From Taenia hydatigena (Eukaryota > Platyhelminthes > Cestoda > Cyclophyllidea > Taeniidae), in contig JADWOT020000002.1 of the NCBI GenBank assembly GCA_036345935.2, positions 12,713,905 through 12,777,904 of the forward strand: a DNA stretch of 64,000 nt. Direction: 5' to 3'. Position 1 is the stretch's first letter, and every line of letters starts with the position of its first letter. The notes below the pieces were generated by a model. That model made no database searches. It worked only from the letters and a program-made list of their open reading frames with translations, and was not told the DNA's origin. The position numbers were made by a program, and so were the translations under genes. This document shows, piece after piece, positions 46,230 through 57,181 of the stretch.

Positions 46230-48700
46230 CGAAACAATTTGCTCTGGTATCACAAATATGCCATTACACGTCATACTTCAGTGTTTGCATTGCATTCCCT
46301 TTCCTAAATGCAACTGTGAATTTGTGTTGCTTTAGGTCATCATCCCGAGGTACAATCGACTAGTCTACCTTCGGCATTGTAGTCACCATTCAGCCAACGC
46401 CTAATAGCCCGTCCTCACTGCGGACATCTCCGTTATCAGGTAGTCTTTTAAGCTTTTCTAACCACTGTCAGGGTTGCAAAGATATCACGCTGTGTCGTGA
46501 AGGTTGTCTTTCTAGTCTTCGCTACCATCCGTCTAATTTGTCGTCTTCATCGCCTTGAAATTTGTGAACATTTGGCTTGCAACTACTTAAGTCCCTGCTT
46601 GTAGGTTATTTTCCCACATCGTATAAGCACTCGCAAGTGGTACTTCCTAATGTGGCGTGTTGTTCGGATAGTTTGCTGAATTATTTCCTCCAAAGGATCT
46701 AGATTTGTGCCAGACGAGAAGGAGGAGTAGTACGAAGTGCCCAATTTCATCGGTGCGCAGCAACGCAGAAAGGGTGTTTGTGTTATGGTGTGAGGCATTA
46801 CAGGGTAAATGTGAGGAGGTGAATAAGGAAGAGGGGAGGCATAGAAATAAACGCAATGTGCGATGATTCAATGCACTAAATTAGGAGTTGAATCGAAAGG
46901 ACAGGTGTGTATCCTAGTCAAGTTATGTGTAGCACTAGAAATGAGAAAATTCCGTCATTGTTTGTTTACTTCGTTTTTACTGGAGGACATGTTTACAATC
47001 TTCCTGTTGATTTTCATTATCATCGTATTGCTCTTTGGTGGTTACACTTGCGCCAGTCATGAGAAATTGATTCACCGACTTACTAGTTGTGGTTTCCATC
47101 CTAACATTCCTTTTGTTATTGAGAAGTGGTAAGGAAGTCTGTGCTCACTATAGATAATGTGTTGGGGAGGATTAGATGTAATGGGGCAGAATTTGATGAG
47201 AACTCCCTGCTGTTCCAATTAGTGAGCTGGAACGTGGCAGGGTAGATGTGAGCTACGTACGCTCACTACAAGGCATATTTTCTTCTTTGTTTAAAAAAGG
47301 TAAAGACGCAGACAACCTTTTACTTTCTTTACTCATCCTGTTTGCAAGCCTGCCTCAATAAGTGTCATCTCTTCCCTTGCGTTAGACAAGCAATCTGTAA
47401 TACCACAATCACCTCATACCATCAATCTACATTTGCGTTGCAAAAGTGTGGATCTTCGTTTACTTTCATGTTATTCTTTTGGTAGTCATTCTAACAACCG
47501 TCTTATTCAGATGTTAGACCGGATTCTTCTTTGGCAATCGTTGTGCAGTGTTTTTTGCTTATTTAAATGTTGTATTTTAACAAGTTGAAGATTTAGATTG
47601 CCAAAAGGGAAGATACTGCGAAGGACTTTTAATCCACCATTGTCAGGGACGGGTGACAACTGTACAAATGTCTGGGGTAGCTCAAGCACAGGTGAGCAAA
47701 TTTCTTCCTCAACTACCATCACATTCTTCGCTTTCAACCTTTCTGTTTCCTCAAATTGCATTAATGTCTATACATGAGCAGGCGATCTTCATGCCCATTG
47801 ATCGCATCTTATGCATTCATCATCCACAGTTTTTCCCTTAATAGTCACTGAGTTTTAGGCATTGCTCTCTAGACTAGATGATTAGTCTGCCTGCGACAAA
47901 TTTTGTTGACAAGACGCCTAGCTAGTGGACAACTTCAAGGCTGCACTTGTTTTCTTGCAGCTTTCAGGCTCGCGCTAGCAATGTTGGACGTGCAGCCTCT
48001 CCTCATTTATCAGTAACTTACCCTTGCAAATCTTTACCATCTTTTTAATTTCTACTTGATCCCATTTAGTAACGCTTACCATCACTTTTTGATTTGTAGA
48101 CTTTGAAGATCAAAAAAGTCTTTGAAGATGTAATCCTTTTATTAATCTTATGCTGCTTCAAAAATTTCCAACTCAGACAAGGACCTAATGTCTATTCTTG
48201 TGATTGTGACAACTGTGACCTGAAATGAAAAAGATGACGTAGGGGAGAAGAACCCGTCAAGAGTCTGTTGAAATGACTCCTCAAGAATTCATATAGTGGA
48301 TATCAGACCCTTTAATGGGACAGTGGATGAATGGAATCTTGATTGATGTAGTAGAGACGAAGGGTCAGTCCGCAGTAAATGTGGTTTTATCATACTTAAC
48401 CCGCACATAGTGCCTTTGATACGCATTTGACCAGACAATAAATTTGTGTATGTCAAGATCGAATCCAGTTGTGTGCACAGCTGGTTTCTTAAGTACTTGC
48501 TTAGCATTGTTGAGGTGATTTGTTCAGCAGTTCTATACCGCACAACACCACCCCATTGCATCTAACTTTGGGGTACTCTCTGCCAACCTCAATCTATTGA
48601 AGTGTATTTGCTTCAATTCCTTTTGATGGTTACTAATTACAAGGCAACCAAAAGTTTCAGTACAAATTGTAGGAAGGGCGCGTAGAGCGTAGTAGCAAAT
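46230..48700. other. no recognisable gene
   Basis: The frame 46,863-47,132 (plus) contains a hydrophobic run (FTIFLLIFIIIVLLFGGY), but nothing else supports a gene. No RNA gene or repeat matched. Confidence 0.4.
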
Positions 48701-48708
48701 TTCCCTGT

Positions 48709-48972
48709 CACTGAATGCAATTTTGTAGTTTTTATTTATCCGAGAATCCGATTTATGCTTTCACTTATTGCAATTTTTAGCATTTTTTTACACGAGGTAG
48801 CGAATTATGCGCTCACTGAATGCAATTTTGTAGTATTAATCAACGCGTGTGTGCAAATTTTGCTCCCACTGAATGTAAGTTCTTAGCATTGATCGACACA
48901 AGAGTGCGAATTTCGATCTCGATGTTTGCAATTGTATTATTTATCTGCACATTAGTGAGAATTTGTAAAATG
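48709..48972 (+). repeat. 53-bp minisatellite, five diverged units
   Basis: Units start at 48,709, 48,762, 48,814, 48,867 and 48,920, spaced 53, 52, 53 and 53 bp. Each starts near CACTGAATGCAA, has a TTGTAGTATT-like core and ends near GCGAATTT-GCTC. Units 1, 3 and 4 are clearest; 2 and 5 are more diverged. The array ends where the MDPIYC-type unit copy begins. Confidence 0.75.
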
Positions 48973-49262
48973 CCACCACAAGTGGTAATAAAAGAGAGGG
49001 ACGGCTGTGGTGGAGACAATGATAAATGGTACCTTTATCTTGCCTGATACGGTCGATGGGAATTGTGCTTGGCACAGTAATGGTTCCTAAGAAGGGGAGA
49101 TCAGGCGTGAGGGTTATGTTTGAGGATTGAGAGGTCCTCATTGAGTAGAATGGATCCAGTTTACTTAATTGGTCGGTGTCTGAATTGCCTGCATTGGACA
49201 ACGGCCATAGTAATCCTGAGAAAGGTAGAGCCGATTTTCGTGCGTTACAGAGATACTGATGT
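48968..49262 (+). repeat. third copy of the MDPIYC unit, truncated and frameshifted
   Basis: Matches the reverse complement of about 2,152-1,835: GCCACCACA, GGGAC(G/A)G(C/T)TGTGGTG, CTTTATCTTGCCTGATA, AGTAATGGTTCCTA, then ATGGATCC at 49,149. The frame starts MDPVYLIGRC. After one base loss it continues as ALDNGHSNPEKGRADFRALQ in another frame, so it is not functional. Homology with the 1.8-kb copy stops at TACTG (about 49,262), the same place where the left arm of the large inverted repeat begins. Confidence 0.6.
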
Positions 49263-50989
49263 GTAGGGTAGCGTTGCCATCTCAATGTGCTTTTGCCTGC
49301 ACATATGTTTAATAGCTTATTTTAGGTAAACGAATTGCATGCACTTTTGGTCTAAGCCAAAGTCATCTACAGTCACGTGTGCCTTTGCGCTCCTCAATAC
49401 TTTAAACCGGTATGCTGGGACGCAACGTCTTGCTCATTGCGAATTCTCCGCCTCCAACCTTCGTTCTTGCATGCATAATTATGCAGACGACCTCACTGCA
49501 ACAATATTCATGCACTCGTGCATTTCTATATGTCGCCTGATTCAAACAGAACTTCATGCATTCATTTCCATATGCATGCATGTTGGCATTCGATTCCACT
49601 AAAGGCCCACATTTCATACCTTTATCACCTTACACAGCAGTGAGAACACGTCCCCATATTTTAATGCATCGATATGCATGTGACAATGCTTAGCAGTACT
49701 GATTGTCAAAACTGCTCACCGACAATCATGTGTGCCAAATAAGAGGCGTATGACGATGAAGGAATCCAGTCTGTTTTGCCAGGAAGGAGGCCTTGATGAA
49801 AGAATTCGTCTCATCAACACACTGCCTGGGCAGCAAAACCAACTTCTTACATAAGCAATTACGATGCAGTATAACAAATGCGGCAAAATCAAAGTACACT
49901 ACGAATGGGATACAAAATTAGAGTGGGTGAACGTGCAAACTATAGAAAAGAACTCCAAGATGGGTGCTAGGACGGTGCTCACAACGACGAGATACAAGGC
50001 TGCACACGCATGTTCGAATGCACGCTTTGGATAACAAGTGATCTGATGGTACCAGTTTCGCAACTGGGCGAAGCTAACCAACCCTCAGCTAGGTGATACA
50101 ATTTGATCCTCATTTAGTTGCCCCATTTCGCATGCGTTTCCCATACTGGCAGATGCATCTGCTGCAACACATCATGTTGACCCTAAAGGTTGTAAATGGA
50201 GGTAGAGGAGGGCACGACAGCATATATCACGTCCAAAAGGATCAAAAGGCGTTTGCTTAACATTTGGCTGTAAAGTCTATGCAATCTATCTTACCATACG
50301 CCGCAAAACATCTCAACACTAGCCGATAACGAAAGAGACGCACTCAAACTCTGCATTATTGTGTGTGAAGGTGGTGGTGAAGGCGAAACAGTGAGAAATG
50401 AGGCAGGATCAGTGCTCAGAGTCGCTGCACTGACAGATAAACTGTGCAGCTAGGTACTTTCTTTTGTTTGCAATGAAGTGCGAGAACCACCAACCAACCA
50501 AAATGCACACGCACCGAACCTCGCACATTGCTGACCCTCGAGGTGATCATCATTCTTCCCAACTGCAGCACATCAGACACGCGGTATCGCAGACTCTCCA
50601 ACCTGGAGGGTAGAGGGACAGAGCAAACCCTGAACGAGAAGGCACCTTCCTTGGAGTCGCCTACGTGGACCTGAATCGACTCGGCTTCTTCATGTCATCC
50701 CAAAGAGACAGCATAACAACGCGCGAAGAGATTAATGAAACAAACCCACCATTTGAAACACAGCACATATTCTACAAAGAAAATCATGACATTGATTTCA
50801 AAGAAAGCCGAATCTATCGTGTATTTTACCAAATTCTACCGTATTAGCATATGCGCTTTGGCCAGCAAGCCCACATCGCATGCAGCAAAAGGTACATTTT
50901 GTGCTATCGTTTGGAAGGACGGCAATTCTAGCACGCCACTTTATGTGTTTGCACGCTCAGTTATGCCTTACCGTTTCATGGAACACTGC

Positions 50990-51235
50990 GTTAGCTGAAT
51001 TTTACGCTCACTACCACCAATCGTAAGCTCGCAACCAAGCAGCTACTAGTAGACAGGCTTGACTGAGCTGACCAGGTGCCTCAGGGCCAGTGTCCATTGG
51101 CCAGTCGCATGTATGCATGAGATGTGAGTGCGGTGATGCACTTGCGTCGGGCATCAGAGCCATCCGTAAGGTGGCCTTTTCGTCAGCCCAAACGGCTGGG
51201 GATGGAACGGATTCGGGTCAGTCGCGCCCATAGGC
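50990..51235 (+). repeat. arm segment with a diverged relative outside the arm
   Basis: This part of the left arm (AGACAGGCTTGACTGAGCTG, GTGTCCATTGGCCAG, CATCAGAGCC) is resembled in the same orientation by 62,820-63,050. It is also present, inverted and identical, in the right arm at about 60,352-60,597. Confidence 0.6.
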
Positions 51236-51507
51236 TATCCAGCTTGTAACAAATGGCTACTCAAATTTTAACACATTAGTCTGCGTTTCCTACAAAGAAC
51301 TCAGCCAATATCAGAGCCAGATTGAGTACTGCATTAAAGGCCCCCTTTATTGATGCCCAGTGAATATGAGAGTGGTAATATTTTTAGCCCAATATGAATG
51401 AGCGAATTAGTATGCGTCACTGCATGTGGCTAATCTGGAAAAGGGTGATGTGATGATGAAGTCACAATGGTATCCCTTTTGTGGTACCTAATTGGTGCAT
51501 TTTGGCG

Positions 51508-51745
51508 GAGAGCTGCAGATGTTTGCATGACCGTATGTCCGGAAGCGTATGTGACCAGTGGTCTAGGTTTGGCCTGTTTGGCGTGTGTGTGTGTGTGTGT
51601 GAAATGGTTTGTGGTCGACTCAAGAGGCAGCAACTGTGGTAAGGTCCAGCTCCGAGAATGAACGCCAGCGCTGATCACATCCAACAGCTCCATCTATCCA
51701 CTCTGAATTGCAAATCACCTGTCTCAACTGGATTCGAGGTGAAGA
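51508..51745 (+). repeat. arm segment with a diverged relative in the spacer
   Basis: Contains GCTGCAGATG(T/C)TTGCATG, CCGTATGT(C/T)CGG, CCAGTGGTCT, CAACTGTGGTAAGG, CCAACAGCTCCATC and AACTGGATTCGAGGT. All recur in order at 56,893-57,111 at about 70% identity by eye. A related motif in reverse orientation (GGTGTTGGGTGC) occurs within the same arm at about 53,980. Confidence 0.6.
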
Positions 51746-54405
51746 AGTGCGTACAGCGTTTAATGTTGTGGTTAAACAAAGCAGGTCATTGTTGATACCA
51801 CTGTAAATTACTCCAAATTTATTTGACATGTCTACAAAGAAGTACCAGTTAAAAATCACTGTAAAAGCAATTTCTGATTTCTCAGTGGAATTCAGCTATT
51901 ATCCTTCCATGTCGTTCTGAGCTCTACCGGCATGAAGGAAGGCTTATCATATTTGTGGCGAGAACCTCAACGTCTGTGCGCGCAGAAGTACTCGTGTGCC
52001 GTCGATGTGATAGTAAAGCCTTTCCATGCACATGTCTAATGCATTCGTTGCACGCCGCCGTCCCACTATACTGGCGTGGTCAAAACGAGTGCGTGTCACG
52101 AGAGTTGGCGAGAGGCAGACGGAGATGGTTGGTGTGATGGCTTCTGATGCCTAACTCTGCAGATTTTAAGATCTCGCAAATTATGCTAGTACTATTGCAT
52201 TTGGTTGCCGTTTTATGTCGGTGACTACCACTTTGCACATTTGATTGATTCGGGGCATCCTTTAGCTACATCTTTTCACCAAATCCCACTTTGCATTCAG
52301 CAACAAGTCTTTCAATTACAGCACAAAATATGTATTGCATTGTTATTCATGATACCGCCTTCGATGCCCACACGCATATCGTTTAAAATAGATTAAGATG
52401 CACACAAAACATTCCCACCACACTTGATGAACCAATTCAAATCGCCAGACAGAGCACCGCCCTTCTCGCCAACGCAATGAACAGAGAAGCACACAACAAA
52501 TGAGCCATTCCATCCACTACACCATCTACTGGAAACTTCCTGCCACAAAAGTAACTTCACCCCTCACTTATTTAATTAGCAAACCAGTATACGTAGTAAT
52601 CAGTTAGTTTAACTCGAAATGAGGATCCACATTCACTGGCCTTCTGTAGTCCAGCATCACATGCAGCACTTGGTTGGTGAGGTAGTCGAGTCTTCGCAGT
52701 TCTGCAATCACCCCTGACCAGAAAATAACTGTGGAGTGATTCAAATGAAAGCAAGTTATTTGGTTGAGAAAAGTCATCAGAGGAATGAAGTGGGAACTGG
52801 GTACATGGCACAAGTAGTGATTGATCAGTTGTCAAGTTCACTACTCCTCTAATGCATTTCACCTGGTAACCTACATCGGTGCTCTCAAACGCAACTTGGA
52901 TTTTGTGTACTAGTTATGCACTACACGCCCCTATTTAGCCCCAGTGCACTTAACAACTGTGTCGTGCTTCCACCCTTCAACATAGACGATACATCTCACT
53001 CTCTAAACATCCTTCCCTTATTGTGCGCCTACACTTCTGCTCTTGTTCATAGCAGAAGATACTATGGACGAGAAGCATGTCAAATGCATCGATAGCGCAA
53101 GCTCAAACAATCGTGGTATGATCCCACTCTTCCCCTCCTAACTCATTACCAGATAAACACAGAAAGGAGAGGCGTAACAGTTGAGCAACCAGATCAGCTG
53201 GTCAACGGAGGCCGCCGCGACAGCACCATTGCTGCTGCACATTAAACACTGGAAGCCTAACCATGAAGCCAAGCATAACAGCCCAAAACCACTAACATGA
53301 CACCTCCTATCCACACGCAGTCAAAACTCCCTGATTTCTTACTCACGTACCTGCAAACCCATCAACTGATCTGTCCACTCCTCTCCACAAAAACAGACGG
53401 TTAATGTGACAGCGAATTTTATTTAAGCAAAGTGAGATGTTCAGAATACACGGATGAGACAGCCCCAAGTACCACTTACGCAAGCTCCACCAAATTATTG
53501 CAAGCATTATTTGCACAGCGAGATTGAAACATCCTGTAGACGTCCAGAGCCAAATAATATGAATTCATGTTCTAGTGCGGCGCACAGCAATGACGAATGC
53601 CAACTATTAAAGCAAGTCCGCATTTGTTCATGCGAATCACACCAAAATAGGAACGGTGGCGATAACAACGACGAAAACACATCCATCGACACACACTTGC
53701 AGTCGATACTACTCAGCAAAACATTCAACGGACGCACTATTATGCACTTGTCACTTGTCCCCTTCACGCACACTGCATTGATTTTGTAGCCACATCCCAC
53801 AGCACTCACACCCATGCGTGTGAGAGCACATCAATCCACTTTCCTTCCACTGGCTTCCATCACTCGTCGCTCCACAGGACAATCGATGAAGAGGTGGACG
53901 TTGTGAGAATGTGGCCTGCATTGCTGTTCGCGACAACACAGAGATGGGTGCATTCCAACTCCGAGTTGGTGGGTGGAGGTGTTGGGTGCTACCTGTAGTT
54001 CTGTTCGTCCACGGACCAGCGTCGCATTCACACCTTGATTGCACACGCACAAATGGACCAACGGCACGACCACAGCACAGATCACACCCACTGCACTGGC
54101 ATCACCTCAGCCGTTGCGACCATATGCAACTGCATATATAGACGTGAGGACCTACGGGACACCCCTATTTTGTCAGTGTCGACCAATCCGATGGCGCCAA
54201 TCGGCATAGCGATGTGACGCATCAACACGACGCGCTGTGACCTCGAGTCCTCACATCACGTGGTATGAATCACGACATTTTTTCTCCAAATTATATCATT
54301 TACGGCTACGCAGATTGCACGATCCACCACATACAGATCGAAGTCGCGCGCTCATTATGATGCTCTCACGATTGGTAATAGTTTGTCTGAACATTTATCC
54401 ACACG

Positions 54406-57181
54406 ATAATGTGTTAAAAGCTCATATGCAGCAGCAACATTGTCGGCTGTCATATTCTTCTTTGCCCTCCTTGTCTCGGCATGCGGTAGGAGTGGATAGA
54501 TGTGGTTTTGTTAGAAATGTTGGAGCCTACGACGCCTGCAGTTCTACAGCCACTCTGTAAATAATATATTCTACTAACAGCATGCGCAAACCTTAGAGAT
54601 TACAGCATCGAACTCTTTTATCCTCACCGCATCCATCCGATTTTAGTTTTTGCAGGCTCATGAATAAAGTCACAGATCTACTCCCCACTTTGCCGATGAG
54701 CAGGTCATTAAAGCAACCAACTTGGCAGGGCATCATGACTACAGTGTTGGTGGCTTCATCTCCTCCTCCATCAGTGTCTAATTACTGAATGGTCTAAACT
54801 CACCTCGCTTGTTGGATTTTTAGTCAGATCGCATTCATTATTGCGCATATGCGAATAAACTTTATGAAAATTTAACGTTCTCGATAGTACGTGTAAGCGC
54901 ACAACTCTTTTATTTACGTAAGTATACTTAACACAACTGTCTACGCCTTAAATGAAATTGACTATCCTCTGACATAAACCTGCTGCCACACAATTTCATC
55001 CTTATACGAAAATGATCTCTACATTACTACTTCAAGAGGCTCATTAGAAGTCTGCATTCGTAATGATTAATAAGTTGACAGCAAGTATCCTTGTTGCTGT
55101 CAAATCGCCGGCTTTATGTGATGAATAGTGTTTTGACACCAGCTAGAAAGCAGCCTGAGTTGCGGGCATATTTATGGGTCCCTTTTGCCTCACCCAGTAT
55201 AAACTAAGGCTGATAATCTTGCATTGCAGAAGGTGCTGAAGAAACAAGTAAGATTTTCACCGTGCCTGTTTTTTTGTAATGCAAAGACTTCATAAGAATC
55301 CATTAAGGCACGTGTGTCAAGTAAGGAAAAGGAAGGCGCAAAACATCTTGGTACTAGTTGCCGGTCGAATTCGGGTGTCCTGGCTGCAAGCGATTTCTTA
55401 GTCAAAACTGTGGAATTAGAAGAGCTCACTTCACTGTGGCTAAATCAAGCTACTTTATTCTCGCAGAACCTTCTGCGCGCATTGGGCAGATACACGACTG
55501 TGATGGTGATAGGAGCATCAGTTGGCCTCTCTTACCATGCTAGCACCAAAGGTCCATTCGGTGGACTATTCGATGATTACATTTGATCTCACCTTTAGAT
55601 GGCTCTTTGTTCCAGGTTCGACATCACTTATGCTGTAGTTGATGCTTCAAATGAAACCTCTGGTATGGGTATTGCGGGAGTCAAAACTGACTGAGTGACC
55701 GCACGATGCCAAAGGCATAGAAGCATTGTACTGAACTTAAAAGACGAGATATGGAAGAAGAGAAATTGAAGGAAATCTTCGCTCAACGCGGACGCTTTAT
55801 CGTGCCACCATGAAATTACGGAATGAATTCATGCCTAAGTCTACTTCTTCGTGCTGTCGCTGTTGCCGCTGTCTATCTTATTCATCCTAAAGCGTTCGTG
55901 AATGTCATAAGCTTTATTTGTGCCTAATTAGCTAGGCTGTTATTAGCGTTTGTGTCGGTGTGAATTCAGCTTAAAATATCGTTGATGAAACGCACTGCCC
56001 TTCTCATCCCCCATAGTGAACTGATTTTAGAAGATGCTTTCCCTCCCATAAATTGATGATTCCTCTGCCCTAATTTTCCGTCTTCCTCTGTGTCGACTGA
56101 TGTCTACTTGCAAGCGTCATGTGAATACATTAGCTGGAGGCATAAAAATTGTAGACAGAAAGCTCAGAGCATTCTGGCATAAATTAAATATCACCTCTTT
56201 ACTCATACTCAGAGAGGAATAGATAGGAGGATGTGGCTGTGAATCCAGCTAAAGATCTGTCCATCGAAGGCAAACCAAATAGATACGACACGAGACTACT
56301 ATCAATGGATTAGGCGAATGGGACTAGAAGCCCACGCAGTCCTGACCGCGGCTAGGCTACTGTCAGAGGTATTTTCTACAGAAAGGCAGCTAATTGAGAC
56401 CAAGTCGCTTGAGAAACATCAAGTCGCGTGGACTAACGAGTGTATACCCAATCGGTCGAAGTGGAAGGCTTCCGTGCGATAACCGAGTATTAAACGATCC
56501 CACTTATTTTACTCTCACACCCTAAACGACCACCATAACACTTGGGATTGGGTTTCACAAGTCACTGATGATATACCAGACCGCAGAGCTCCAGTTACTG
56601 CCACGAAGTGCCACAATTGTCGCCACCTCACTTCCTCTCCACCGCAATACAAAGCTTAATGTCAACTGGCACAGGACAGTCAGATTCGTAACCTTTATGA
56701 GGTGAATTGAAGTCGTAGAGCGGAGGAAAGCCAAAACTCAGAAATTGTAGGAAAGTCGTGATGACACACCACGTAGAGTGAGACCACCACTCGTGACCTG
56801 GGCACAGGATTCCCCATCTCGTCTTATCAGAACATCATGCTGACTCACCTTTTCAGATCGACTCAACCGGCCATTGAGTTGACGACACGGATAGCTGCAG
56901 ATGCTTGCATGCCCGTATGTTCGGGTGCGCATGTAGCCAGTGGTCTGCACATGGTCTGTTCAGTGTGTGTGAAATGCGTTCAGGTCGACCTGAGAGTAAA
57001 CAACTGTGGTAAGGCTCAGCTCCATGAATGGACACATACGCAGATCGCACCCAACAGCTCCATCCTTCAATTCTGAAATTCAAGGTCCCTGTCTAAACTG
57101 GATTCGAGGTAGAAAACGCACGACTCGCTACAAACAACCTACTACTTACATCCTAGTGAGATTAAATGATTCAAGCTAGAC
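54406..57181. other. spacer of the large inverted repeat
   Basis: 2.8 kb of single-copy-looking DNA between the arms. It contains a plus-strand open frame at 55,314-55,586 (90 codons, partly hydrophobic, no recognised domain). The diverged arm-related segment lies at 56,893-57,111. The axis of symmetry falls near 55,793 but no symmetry is visible in the spacer itself. Confidence 0.6.
56893..57111 (+). repeat. diverged relative of arm segment 51,508-51,745
   Basis: Same order of blocks as 51,508-51,745 and the same orientation as the left arm, about 70% identical by eye. The dinucleotide tract is reduced to GTGTGTGTG. It ends about 70 bp before the right arm begins, so the spacer and arms share a repeat family. 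Confidence 0.6.

Larger units (their letters stand above)
49262..54405 (+). repeat. left arm of a 5.1-kb inverted repeat
   Basis: Each position p pairs with 111,587 minus p in the right arm with no net indel. The arm is essentially identical to its partner from about 49,280 to 54,310. The only difference I located in the interior is T52072 versus C on the complementary strand of 59,515. The (GT)9 tract at 51,583-51,601 has the same length in both arms. Edges are diverged: a few mismatches at 49,262-49,280, and about 65-70% identity at 54,368-54,405. No frame over 111 codons occurs. A minus frame at 53,831-54,091 ends with a Cys/His/Cys pattern (CREQQC ... HLFIDCPVERR) reminiscent of the C-terminus of non-LTR reverse transcriptases (inference). 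Confidence 0.95.
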
